Below are positions 1-6,187 of a DNA stretch of 6,916 nucleotides, one piece after another. The number at the start of each line of letters is the position of its first letter. The stretch's first letter is position 1. The notes under the pieces were generated by a model. The model did not search any database. It saw only the letters and a list, made by a program, of their open reading frames with translations, and had not been told where the DNA came from. This DNA is from Parvularcula sp. (GTDB lineage: Bacteria > Pseudomonadota > Alphaproteobacteria > Caulobacterales > Parvularculaceae): assembly GCA_003506635.1 (NCBI GenBank), contig DNZB01000238.1:1205-8120 (forward strand). The letters run 5' to 3'. A program made the translations under genes and the position numbers.

Positions 1-471
1 GCCGCCGATTTCATGGGCGTAGCCGCAAAGGCTTGGAAGGTTCGCCAGCGCCCGGGCCGTGATCACGTCCGGCCTTGCGACTTTCAGCGATTCGATCCGC
101 GCCGGAAGGACCCGCGCATTGGCGATTCCCATCGCCTCGATCGCGGCCGTCAGAAACGCCGCCTTCTTGCCAATTGATTCAACCAGCGTGACCTCAAGCC
201 CTCGCGCCTCGCCCATCGCGGCAAGGACGAGCCCCGGAAAGCCGGCGCCGCTGCCGAGATCGATGAGGCTTTTCGCTTGCGCAGGAACAAGCGCAAATAA
301 TTGGGCGCTGTCGCGGAAATGCCGGTCCCAGCGCTCTTCAAGGGTCGATCGCGCGATGAGGTTATGGCGCACCGACCAGTCGAGCAGGCAGGCGTCATAG
401 GCTTCGAGCCGTCGCATCGTTTCGGCGGAAACGGCGAACGCCGCAGCGAAGTCGGCGGGCGCATAGGGCAT
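1..471 (-). CDS. rsmG: 16S rRNA (guanine-N7) methyltransferase RsmG, partial (3' end beyond window)
   Basis: RsmG uses S-adenosylmethionine to methylate N7 of G527 (E. coli numbering) in the 530 loop of 16S rRNA, in the cytoplasm. The frame is open for 157 codons from ATG at 471-469 to the window edge. It begins MPYAPADFAAAF. The SAM-binding loop LIDLGSGAGFPG lies at about residues 69-80, and the acidic end of the next strand, LVES, at about 96-99. RHFRDS at about 50-55 and TARAL at about 138-142 are also family-like. The E. coli protein has 207 residues, so roughly 50 C-terminal residues are missing. The start is two bases after the mnmG stop and has no clear Shine-Dalgarno sequence, so translation is probably coupled to mnmG. 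Residues 14-18 read VSAET and are encoded by a parS-like palindrome. Old name gidB. The family call is firm. Confidence 0.95.
   Translation of the reverse strand, partial: MPYAPADFAAAFAVSAETMRRLEAYDACLLDWSVRHNLIARSTLEERWDRHFRDSAQLFALVPAQAKSLIDLGSGAGFPGLVLAAMGEARGLEVTLVESIGKKAAFLTAAIEAMGIANARVLPARIESLKVARPDVITARALANLPSLCGYAHEIGG
418..433. repeat. parS-like palindrome with altered centre, possible decayed parS in rsmG
   Basis: CGTTTCGGCGGAAACG has the two parS arms (GTTTC and GAAAC) at the parS spacing of four bases, but the central ACGT is replaced by GGCG. Read on the minus strand it encodes Val-Ser-Ala-Glu-Thr at RsmG residues 14-18. From memory, many alphaproteobacterial RsmG proteins have Val-Ser-Arg-Glu-Thr at this place. 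Loss of the central CG makes ParB binding unlikely. It could also be chance kept by the protein sequence. Confidence 0.45.
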
Positions 472-473
472 CG

Positions 474-2336
474 TCAGATCGCGGCCCGCTCGCTTTTCCG
501 GACCCAGGCGAGCAGGACGGCGAGCGCGGCCGGGGTGACGCCTTCAATGCGGCCGGCGGCGCCGAGCGTGGCGGGCCGCGCTTCGGCGAGCTTGAGGCGC
601 ACTTCATGGCTCAATGCGGTAATGTCCGCATAAGGAAGATCAGGCGGGAGATCTAAGGATTCGTCCCGGCGGAAAGCGACGATGTCGGCCTCCTGCCGGT
701 CGAGATAGCCGGCGTAAAGCGCCTCGATTTCGAGCTGCTCGGCGATATCGGGTCGCAAGCGTCCGGCTTCCGGCCAGACCGCTGCGAGAGTTCTGAGGCT
801 GACGCCTGGCAGGGCCAGAAGGTCGATCGCGGTGCGCCGGCGGCCGTCCTGGTTCACCTGAACCCCGAGCGCCCGCGCTTCGTTGGGCGTCAGGCTGTGA
901 CTGAGGGCCCAGCGGCGCGCCTCGGCGAGCAGCGACTGTTTCACGTGAAACATCTCGCTGCGGCGAGTGCTGACGAGACCGAGGCTGACCCCCCGTCCGG
1001 TCAGCCGGAGGTCAGCATTGTCGGCCCGCAAAGTCAGGCGGTACTCGGCCCGGCTGGTGAACATCCGATAGGGTTCTGTCACCCCGCGGGTGACGAGATC
1101 ATCAACGAGGACGCCGATATAGGCCTCGGCGCGGTCAAAAAGGATCGGCCCCCGACCCGCGACCGAGGCGGCAGCGTTCGCCCCGGCGACGAGCCCTTGC
1201 GCGGCCGCCTCCTCATAGCCGGTCGTCCCGTTGATCTGGCCGGCAAGGAAAAGGCCCTTGAGGCGCTTCGTCTCCAGGCTTGGATAAAGCTCGCGCGGAT
1301 CGACAAAATCATACTCGATCGCGTAGGCATGGCGGATCACCGCCGCCTTTTCGAGGCCGGGGATGGTCTTGAGGAATTCGTCCTGAACGTCCTCAGGCAG
1401 CGACGTCGAAATGCCGTTCGGATAGACGGTCGGGTCGTCAAGCCCCTCGGGTTCGAGGAAGATCTGGTGGCTCTGCTTCTCGGCGAAGCGGACGATCTTG
1501 TCCTCGATTGACGGGCAATAGCGCGGCCCCCGCCCGGCGATCGAACCCGAATAGACCGCCGATTTCTTGAGGTTCCGCTCGATGACGGCATGCGTTTGTG
1601 CCGTCGTATGGGTAATCCCGCAAGCAATCTGCGGGGTTCGGATACGGTCGGTTACGAACGAGAACGGCACGGGATCGGCGTCGGCGGCCTGGCTTTCAAG
1701 GCTCGCCCAGTCAATGGTCCGGCCATCGAGCCGCGCCGGAGTGCCCGTCTTGAGCCTCCCCATACGGAAGCCGAGACCATAAAGCCGGTCGGACAAGCCG
1801 ACGGCCGGGGCCTCGCCAGCCCGGCCAGCCGGGATCCGCTTTTCTCCGATATGAATGACGCCTTTAAGAAAAGTGCCCGTCGTCAGCACCACCGCCGGCG
1901 CCAGGTACTCTGTCCCATCGGCGGCGCGAACGCCAAGGACCGATGTTTCACGTGAAACAACAAGGTCCTCGACCGCCATTTCGATGACTGACAGGCCGGG
2001 CGTCCCGGCGACCAGACGCTGCATCGCCCGTCGATAGAGCTTGCGGTCCGCCTGGCTTCGCGGACCCCGGACGGCCGGTCCCTTGGATCGGTTCAGCATG
2101 CGGAACTGGATGCCCGCCTCGTCGATCGCCCGTCCCATCAGGCCGTCGAGCGCGTCGACCTCGCGCACGAGATGACCCTTGCCGAGCCCGCCGATCGCCG
2201 GGTTGCAGGACATCTCCCCGATGGTTGACGCCTTGTGGGTCGCAAGCAAGGTCCGCGCGCCCATGCGCGCGGCCGCCGCCGCAGCCTCGCAGCCGGCGTG
2301 CCCGCCGCCGATGACGATGACATCAAAGGAATTCAT
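474..2336 (-). CDS. mnmG: tRNA uridine-5-carboxymethylaminomethyl(34) synthesis enzyme MnmG (GidA)
   Basis: MnmG is the FAD- and NADH-dependent partner of MnmE. The complex installs (carboxymethyl)aminomethyl groups at C5 of wobble uridine 34 in certain tRNAs. The 620-residue product is close to the 629 of E. coli. The dinucleotide-binding [10 protein letters not shown] lies at residues 10-19. Cysteines sit at family positions in [10 protein letters not shown] (Cys44) and [11 protein letters not shown] (Cys274). The signature [17 protein letters not shown] is at 365-381, and [15 protein letters not shown] at 420-434. The C-terminal MnmE/tRNA-binding region is present, with Y-A-G-Y-L followed by the R-I-E-G-V-T-P helices. 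The ATG at 2336-2334 matches the family start; its ribosome site is weak (GAG about seven bases upstream). mnmE lies 47 bases upstream and rsmG two bases downstream. Two parS palindromes are embedded: residues 127-131 read VSRET, and residues 463-466 read FHVK. Both lie outside the recognised motifs. Confidence 0.97.
   Translation of the reverse strand: MNSFDVIVIGGGHAGCEAAAAAARMGARTLLATHKASTIGEMSCNPAIGGLGKGHLVREVDALDGLMGRAIDEAGIQFRMLNRSKGPAVRGPRSQADRKLYRRAMQRLVAGTPGLSVIEMAVEDLVVSRETSVLGVRAADGTEYLAPAVVLTTGTFLKGVIHIGEKRIPAGRAGEAPAVGLSDRLYGLGFRMGRLKTGTPARLDGRTIDWASLESQAADADPVPFSFVTDRIRTPQIACGITHTTAQTHAVIERNLKKSAVYSGSIAGRGPRYCPSIEDKIVRFAEKQSHQIFLEPEGLDDPTVYPNGISTSLPEDVQDEFLKTIPGLEKAAVIRHAYAIEYDFVDPRELYPSLETKRLKGLFLAGQINGTTGYEEAAAQGLVAGANAAASVAGRGPILFDRAEAYIGVLVDDLVTRGVTEPYRMFTSRAEYRLTLRADNADLRLTGRGVSLGLVSTRRSEMFHVKQSLLAEARRWALSHSLTPNEARALGVQVNQDGRRRTAIDLLALPGVSLRTLAAVWPEAGRLRPDIAEQLEIEALYAGYLDRQEADIVAFRRDESLDLPPDLPYADITALSHEVRLKLAEARPATLGAAGRIEGVTPAALAVLLAWVRKSERAAI
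937..952. promoter_or_regulatory. parS site (ParB binding), in mnmG
   Basis: A perfect 16-base palindrome, TGTTTCACGTGAAACA, identical to the canonical bacterial chromosomal parS. ParB loads here and spreads to build the segregation complex. It lies in mnmG and is read as Phe-His-Val-Lys (residues 463-466, after Met462), a different frame from the other three sites. The codons are in a region between recognised MnmG motifs. Confidence 0.92.
1944..1959. promoter_or_regulatory. parS site (ParB binding), in mnmG
   Basis: A perfect copy of TGTTTCACGTGAAACA inside mnmG. Its centre is 1007 bases from that of the leftmost site. It is read as Val-Ser-Arg-Glu-Thr at residues 127-131, in a stretch after the RRAMQRL helix that is variable within the family. 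Confidence 0.92.
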
Positions 2337-2383
2337 GGAGGCTCATATACGCCCGAAGGCGCAAATGGGAAGCGCGGCGGGGG

Positions 2384-3757
2384 TTACTTGCCGATGCAGA
2401 AACTGGAAAAGATCGCGCCGAGCACTTCCTCGACGCCGACGGCGCCGGTGATGGTTCCAAGCGCGCGGGCGGCGAGGCGAATGTCCTCGGCGGCGAGCTC
2501 GGGCGCGACTGAGAGCCGCTCTCGCGCGGCTTCGAGATGGCCGATCGCTGCGTCAACCGCCTGTTCATGGCGGACCCTCGTCAAGCCGGCGTCGACGCTT
2601 GCGCCGCTTAAGGAAGCGGCAATCTCCGTTAGCCGTTTCAAAAACTCCGCGACGCCAGACCCGGTCAGCGCCGAAAGCAAAAATGTTTCACGTGAAACAT
2701 CGGGCGCGACAAAGCGCGGATTGGCGTCAATTTTATTGAAGACGACAAGATCTTTTTCATCGCTTAGGTCATACCCTTTGTCATACCGGTCGCGGTCCTC
2801 CGAGAAGGACGTTTCACGTGAAACATCGATGACGAGAAGCCTCAGGTCAGCCTGTCCCATTTTGATCCGTGTACGGCGTATTCCCTCGGCCTCGACCGCG
2901 TCCGCCGGTACGTCCCGGAGGCCTGCCGTGTCAAAAAGGGTGACGAGCGTCCCGCCAAGGTCGAGCCGCGCCTCGACGATATCGCGCGTCGTTCCCGGCA
3001 GCGGCGAGACGATCGCCCGGTCCGACCCCGCAAGCGCGTTAAGGAGGGATGACTTGCCGGCGTTCGGGGCGCCGATGATCGCGACCTTGACGCCCTCGCG
3101 CCCGGCGCGCGCCCGCTTTGCGCCCGCCTTGACTATCCTGAGTTCGCCGAGAAGGGCTTCGATCCCCGACCGGGCGCGGGAAGCGGCCGCAGGCGGCACC
3201 CCCTCTTCGTCAGGGAAATCAATTTCGGCCTCAAGGGGCGCCATGATGGCGACCAGGCGCGCCCGCCAGCCCTCGGCGAGGGCCGAAAGGCGCCCGCCAA
3301 GCTGCCCCAAAGCCTGTTTTCGCTGCACGGCTGTTTCGGCATCGAGAAGATCGGCCAGCCCCTCGACCTCGGCAAGGTCCATTTTGCCGTTGACTAGCGC
3401 GCGGCGGGTGAACTCTCCCGCCTCCGCCGGTTGCGCACCGACATCGACCAGGGCGTCGTAGAGGGCCTGTTCGACTGCCGCGGAGCCGTGGAGGTGAAGC
3501 TCGGCGACATCCTCACCGGTAAAGCTCGCCGGACCCGGAAAGAGGATGACCAGCCCCTCATCAATCGCCTCGCCCTGATGGCGAACCCGTCGCAGCGCCG
3601 CCATCCGCGGCGGCGGAAGCGCGCCGGTCAGGGCTTCAACGACAGAAAAACTCGCCGGACCTGACAGCCGGAAGACGGCGACGCCGGCCTTCCCGGCGCC
3701 GGTAGCGCGGGCAAAGATGGTGGAGCGGGCGCCAGCGTCCCGCCCTACCCCCGTCAC
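2384..3757 (-). CDS. mnmE: tRNA modification GTPase MnmE (TrmE)
   Basis: MnmE is a GTPase that dimerises through its G domains and works with MnmG on tRNA wobble uridine 34. From GTG at 3757-3755 the product is 457 residues, against 454 in E. coli. An N-terminal tetrahydrofolate-binding domain (STIFARATG near 12-20, GPASFTGEDVAELHLHG at 75-91) is followed by helical segments around the G domain. G-motifs are G1 GAPNAGKSS at 229-237 (Asn232 fits the potassium-coordinating Asn), G2 TTRD at 256-259, G3 DTAG at 276-279, G4 NKID at 341-344 and G5 SAL at 362-364. The C-terminus is the family FCIGK, with Cys454. I chose GTG because it overlaps the upstream stop as GTGA, gives the family N-terminus and leaves normal length; no ATG lies closer. 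Two parS palindromes encode VSRET at 312-316 and 354-358, in loops between G3/G4 and G4/G5. The core is complete and probably functional. Confidence 0.96.
   Translation of the reverse strand: MTGVGRDAGARSTIFARATGAGKAGVAVFRLSGPASFSVVEALTGALPPPRMAALRRVRHQGEAIDEGLVILFPGPASFTGEDVAELHLHGSAAVEQALYDALVDVGAQPAEAGEFTRRALVNGKMDLAEVEGLADLLDAETAVQRKQALGQLGGRLSALAEGWRARLVAIMAPLEAEIDFPDEEGVPPAAASRARSGIEALLGELRIVKAGAKRARAGREGVKVAIIGAPNAGKSSLLNALAGSDRAIVSPLPGTTRDIVEARLDLGGTLVTLFDTAGLRDVPADAVEAEGIRRTRIKMGQADLRLLVIDVSRETSFSEDRDRYDKGYDLSDEKDLVVFNKIDANPRFVAPDVSRETFLLSALTGSGVAEFLKRLTEIAASLSGASVDAGLTRVRHEQAVDAAIGHLEAARERLSVAPELAAEDIRLAARALGTITGAVGVEEVLGAIFSSFCIGK
2683..2700. promoter_or_regulatory. parS site (ParB binding), in mnmE
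   Basis: The 16-base parS palindrome at 2684-2699 is extended to 18 bases by a flanking A and T. It is read as Asp-Val-Ser-Arg-Glu-Thr in MnmE residues 353-358, directly before the strand leading to the G5 motif. Confidence 0.92.
2810..2825. promoter_or_regulatory. parS site (ParB binding), one base off, in mnmE
   Basis: CGTTTCACGTGAAACA: the 14-base core GTTTCACGTGAAAC is perfect and only the outermost left base departs from the palindrome. It is read as Asp-Val-Ser-Arg-Glu-Thr in MnmE residues 311-316, in the loop between G3 and G4. Its centre is exactly 126 bases from that of its neighbour. Confidence 0.88.
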
Positions 3758-4008
3758 TTCTTTTTCGCCGGCTGGGAAGCCGCGTTCATCGCCGCGCCGA
3801 CAAGGCCCTGGAAAGCATCGAGCCCCTTGCCGCTCATTTCCATCCAGCGTGCGACCAGGCGCTCGGGGTCTGCGAGCGTGTCCATCTGGTCCTTGGCGCG
3901 AACCATCATTTCGGCGACGACCATCTCGTTCAGCGGCTCGACGTCCGGCATGCCGAAAAAGGCGCGCGCTTCTTGCGGCGTCAGATCGACATTGATGGTG
4001 AGGCGCAT
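3754..4008 (-). CDS. DUF6489-like small protein upstream of mnmE
   Basis: This encodes an 84-residue protein of unknown function. It begins MRLTINVDLTPQEARAFFG, then PDVEPLNE at about 21-28, a probable helix rich in Met and acidic residues (MVVAEMMVRAKDQMD), a W-containing segment near residue 45, and ends in three lysines. The T-P-E/Q-E-A-R-x-F-F-G-x-P-D-V pattern matches, from memory, small alphaproteobacterial proteins labelled DUF6489. It has no signal peptide or membrane segment, so it is probably cytosolic. The start at 4008-4006 has a good ribosome site (GGAG, eight bases upstream). The longer frame reaching 4143 has no such support and would run into the divergent gene. Its stop overlaps the mnmE GTG by four bases, so the two are probably translationally coupled and first in one transcript. 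The link to tRNA modification is positional only. Confidence 0.8.
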   Translation of the reverse strand: MRLTINVDLTPQEARAFFGMPDVEPLNEMVVAEMMVRAKDQMDTLADPERLVARWMEMSGKGLDAFQGLVGAAMNAASQPAKKK

Positions 4009-4016
4009 GGCGGCAG

Positions 4017-4020
4017 CTCC
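4017..4020 (-). promoter_or_regulatory. ribosome binding site of the DUF6489-like gene
   Basis: GGAG on the minus strand lies eight bases before the ATG at 4008-4006. It is the clearest Shine-Dalgarno match in the leftward gene string. It decides the short start against the longer open frame that extends to 4143. Confidence 0.65.
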
Positions 4021-4030
4021 GTTTTCCGGC

Positions 4031-4060
4031 CATATAGGCTGCGGCGCGGCGACGAGGCAA
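4031..4060 (-). promoter_or_regulatory. candidate sigma-70-type promoter for the leftward operon
   Basis: On the minus strand TTGCCT (4060-4055) and TATATG (4036-4031) are separated by 18 bases. Each matches four of six bases of the consensus. This would place the transcript start about 15-20 bases before the DUF6489-like ATG, with the ribosome site inside that short leader. It is the best candidate seen in the 86-base divergent gap, but matches this weak arise by chance. No operator or riboswitch is evident. I could not define a convincing plus-strand promoter for the oxidoreductase gene in the same gap. Confidence 0.3.
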
Positions 4061-4094
4061 ATCGGCGCCGAGGGTTGAGCGGCGAGCAAGCTTG

Positions 4095-5057
4095 ATGAAG
4101 GAATTATTGCTGACGGCGACCGGCGGTCCGGAACTTTTCGCACTCCGCGACGCTGACATCCGCGCGCCCGGCCCGAACGAGATCCGCGTCAAGAACGCGG
4201 CGATCGGCGTCAATTTCATCGACATTTACCAGCGCACCGGCCTTTACCCCGTCCCGGTTCCGACTGTCCTTGGTCAGGAAGCGGCGGGCATTGTCACCGC
4301 CGCCGGCGCTGGCGCGCCCTACCGCGAGGGGGATCGCGTCGCCTATATGGGCGCGGCCGCCTATGCGGAGGAAACGATCGTCGATGCAGGCCGCGCGGCG
4401 CCCCTGCCGGACGGCGTTTCGATGGAGATCGCGGCCGCCTCGTTCCTGAAGGGCCTTACCGCCGAAATGCTGCTGCGACAGGTCCGCCCGGCGGGCGCCG
4501 GCGAGACCGCGCTTATCACCGCGGCGGCAGGCGGGGTCGGCCTTCTTCTGTGCCAATGGGCGGTTCACCTTGGTCTTCGCGTCATCGCCGTCGTCGGCGA
4601 CAAGGCGAAGATCAAGGCGGTCAAGACGACGGGCGTCGCCGACGTCATCGACCGCTCGGCGACGCCCGACATCGCCGGCGCCGTCCGTACCCTGACAAAT
4701 GGACGGGGCGCCGATGTCGCCTACGATTCCGTCGGCAAGGCGACGTTTGAGGCTTGCCTCGACAGCCTCGCCCTGCGCGGCATGATGGTCACCTACGGCA
4801 ACGCTTCGGGACCCGTTCCGCCGATCGCGCCCCTTGACCTCACGCGGCGCGGATCGCTCAGCCTCGCGCGCCCGTCGCTCTTTCACTATGCAGCGCCCGA
4901 TCGCCTGCCGGCGATGGCGTCCGCCTTGTTCGGCCTTCTCGCGGCCGGCGTCTTGAAGCCGTCGATCGCCGCGACCTTCCCGCTCGCAAAGGGCGCCGAC
5001 GCCCACCGCCTTCTGGAAGCGGGAAAGACCATCGGTTCGATCATCCTCAAGCCCTGA
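4095..5057 (+). CDS. NADPH:quinone oxidoreductase, zinc-less MDR superfamily
   Basis: This is a cytosolic enzyme that probably transfers electrons from NADPH to quinones or related enones. The 320-residue product has the GroES-like N-terminal fold with VNFIDIYQRTGLYP at 39-52 and GQEAAGIV at 60-67. The Rossmann nucleotide-binding loop AAAGGVGLLLCQWA is at 143-156. Further family motifs are GADVAYDSVG at 205-214, YGNASGPVPP at 234-243, and the C-terminal GKTIGSIIL. The catalytic and structural zinc cysteines of alcohol dehydrogenases are absent, as expected for the quinone reductase (QorA) branch. Length matches the family. I use ATG at 4095; a TTG directly before it would add one residue. The ribosome site is weak. 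The gene diverges from the DUF6489-like gene and is followed after eight bases by a phosphodiesterase gene, so the two may be co-transcribed. The substrate cannot be read from sequence. Confidence 0.9.
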   Translation: MKELLLTATGGPELFALRDADIRAPGPNEIRVKNAAIGVNFIDIYQRTGLYPVPVPTVLGQEAAGIVTAAGAGAPYREGDRVAYMGAAAYAEETIVDAGRAAPLPDGVSMEIAAASFLKGLTAEMLLRQVRPAGAGETALITAAAGGVGLLLCQWAVHLGLRVIAVVGDKAKIKAVKTTGVADVIDRSATPDIAGAVRTLTNGRGADVAYDSVGKATFEACLDSLALRGMMVTYGNASGPVPPIAPLDLTRRGSLSLARPSLFHYAAPDRLPAMASALFGLLAAGVLKPSIAATFPLAKGADAHRLLEAGKTIGSIILKP

Positions 5058-5065
5058 AAGCCGCC

Positions 5066-6013
5066 ATGCGACACGCCCTTCTCGCTCTCACCCTTGCCTT
5101 GTCCGCTTGCGCCGCGGGCGAGGCGGGCGCCCCGAAGACGCCGGCTGCGAAGGCCGCCTGGCGCACGGCGCCCGAGGGCGATCTCAACAGTTTCTTCGAG
5201 TGCGTTAAGGGCGAAGGCGCCGCGCTTGTATCGGCCCATCGCGGCGGGCCGGACGACGGGTTTCCCGAAAACGCCCTTGAGACCTTCGCCGCGACGCTCG
5301 CGGCCGCGCCAGCGCTCATCGAGACCGATGTCGCGACCTCATCGGACGGCGTTCTCTTTCTCCTGCACGACGACACGCTCGATCGCACGACGACGGGCGC
5401 GGGCGCCGCGAACGAGACGCCCTGGGCGGCGATCAGATCCTTGAAGCTCAAGGATCCGAACGGCGCGCCGACGCCCTATTCGCCCCCCGCCTTCGCCGAC
5501 GCCCTCGCCTTCCTCAAGGACCGCGCCGTCCTGCAAGTCGATTTCAAGCGCTCCACCCGCTATGAAGACGTGATCGACGAAATCATTCGTCAGGGGGCGG
5601 AGGATCGCGTCATCCTTATCGCCTATACGCTCGGGCAGGCCGAACGCCTTCACCGCCTCGCCCCCGGCATGATGATTTCGCTGAATGTCGGGGCGCAAAC
5701 GGACCTCAACCGCGCCGTCGCATCGGGGATTCCCGCGACGCGCCTTCTCGGCTTCACCGGCGTCGAAGAGCCCAAGCCGCGCCTGTTCTCGATCCTCGAC
5801 AGCCAGGATGTCGAGGTCATTTTCGGCACGCTCGGCGGAAGAGACTCGATCGACGCGGAGCTCGAAGCCTCAGGCGGCGACGCGTTCTACGCCGATCTCG
5901 CAGCGATGGGGGCCGACATTATCGCCACCGACCGGCCGCGCGCCGCGCAGGCCGCCCTCGAGGCCGAAGGGCGCGGAGTGAAGGCCGGGATTTGCGGGGT
6001 TTCGAAGGGATGA
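5066..6013 (+). CDS. glycerophosphodiester phosphodiesterase family lipoprotein
   Basis: The product probably hydrolyses glycerophosphodiesters to an alcohol and glycerol-3-phosphate in the periplasm. The 315 residues begin with a lipoprotein signal (MRHALLALTLALSAC) with lipobox LSAC and Cys15; Ala at +2 suggests sorting to the outer membrane. The GDPD barrel starts at about residue 52. HRG at 58-60, EN at 68-69, ETD at 86-88 and HDDTLDRTT at 101-109 supply the expected catalytic His58 and His101 and metal ligands Glu86 and Asp88. The usual E-I-K appears as VDFK (Asp159, Lys161), a conservative change at the expected third metal ligand. TDRP at 288-291 ends the barrel. After it the protein runs on for about 24 residues, ending KAGICGVSKG, which resembles translated intergenic repeat rather than domain. 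It starts eight bases after the oxidoreductase stop. Natural substrate unknown. Confidence 0.9.
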   Translation: MRHALLALTLALSACAAGEAGAPKTPAAKAAWRTAPEGDLNSFFECVKGEGAALVSAHRGGPDDGFPENALETFAATLAAAPALIETDVATSSDGVLFLLHDDTLDRTTTGAGAANETPWAAIRSLKLKDPNGAPTPYSPPAFADALAFLKDRAVLQVDFKRSTRYEDVIDEIIRQGAEDRVILIAYTLGQAERLHRLAPGMMISLNVGAQTDLNRAVASGIPATRLLGFTGVEEPKPRLFSILDSQDVEVIFGTLGGRDSIDAELEASGGDAFYADLAAMGADIIATDRPRAAQAALEAEGRGVKAGICGVSKG

Positions 6014-6016
6014 ACA
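5979..6016. repeat. possible dispersed-repeat remnant at the phosphodiesterase stop
   Basis: The segment reads AAGGCCGGGATTTGCGGGG and then TTTCGAAGGGATGAACAGG. In translation it gives KAGICGVSKG on one strand and FETPQIPAF on the other. Both resemble, from memory, peptides that recur when short intergenic repeats of proteobacteria are translated by accident. Only one copy is in the window, so repetition cannot be shown here. Confidence 0.35.
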
Positions 6017-6101
6017 GGATCGGCGCCCGCGCGCTCCTTCTGGCGCCCGCCCCTTTGCGCGAGGGCGCGCAGCCGGATCAGCGGGCGCATCCAACTCCTC
6101 T

Positions 6102-6143
6102 CGCAAGGCTTGCGTCTCCCGCAGGCGATGCGCGTTGCGCAAG
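6102..6143. repeat. cluster of small inverted repeats between phosphodiesterase and YceI genes
   Basis: CGCAAG-G-CTTGCG (6102-6114) and TGCGC-GTT-GCGCA (6129-6141) are two short palindromes. The CGCAAG unit recurs at 6138-6143, so CTTGCG at 6109-6114 can pair with either copy. No run of T follows, so it is not a standard rho-independent terminator. The rest of the 187-base gap (6014-6200) holds no gene I can support. It may be part of a palindromic repeat element or a structured transcript end. Confidence 0.4.
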
Positions 6144-6187
6144 GTCCGCCGCGGCCGTCCATTTTGTGTTTCACTTATCCTCAGCAT

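Larger units (their letters stand above)
4009..4094. other. divergent intergenic region
   Basis: These 86 bases separate the leftward DUF6489-mnmE-mnmG-rsmG string from the rightward oxidoreductase gene. They must hold the control signals for both directions unless transcription enters from outside. Apart from the weak minus-strand promoter candidate and the GGAG site, I see no operator, long inverted repeat or terminator. Confidence 0.6.

Noticed and set aside
897..1511. A 204-codon plus-strand open frame in mnmG
   Set aside because: Antisense to conserved MnmG motifs. It contains LFHVKH only because the parS palindrome reads similarly on both strands.
2235..3461. A 408-codon plus-strand open frame
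   Set aside because: It lies opposite mnmE and the start of mnmG, whose motifs are complete. Its product is Ser/Arg/Ala-rich low-complexity sequence, typical of antisense frames in GC-rich DNA.
4009..4143. Extension of the DUF6489-like frame to 4143
   Set aside because: It lacks a ribosome site, crosses the divergent oxidoreductase start, and the added residues look like translated intergenic sequence.
3758..4225. Extension of the mnmE frame upstream to an ATG at 4225
   Set aside because: It would overlap the whole DUF6489-like gene in another frame and add 156 residues not found in MnmE. The GTG at 3757 gives family length.
4104..5006. A 300-codon minus-strand open frame
   Set aside because: It is antisense to the well-supported quinone oxidoreductase gene and its Arg/Gly/Asp-rich product shows no domain.
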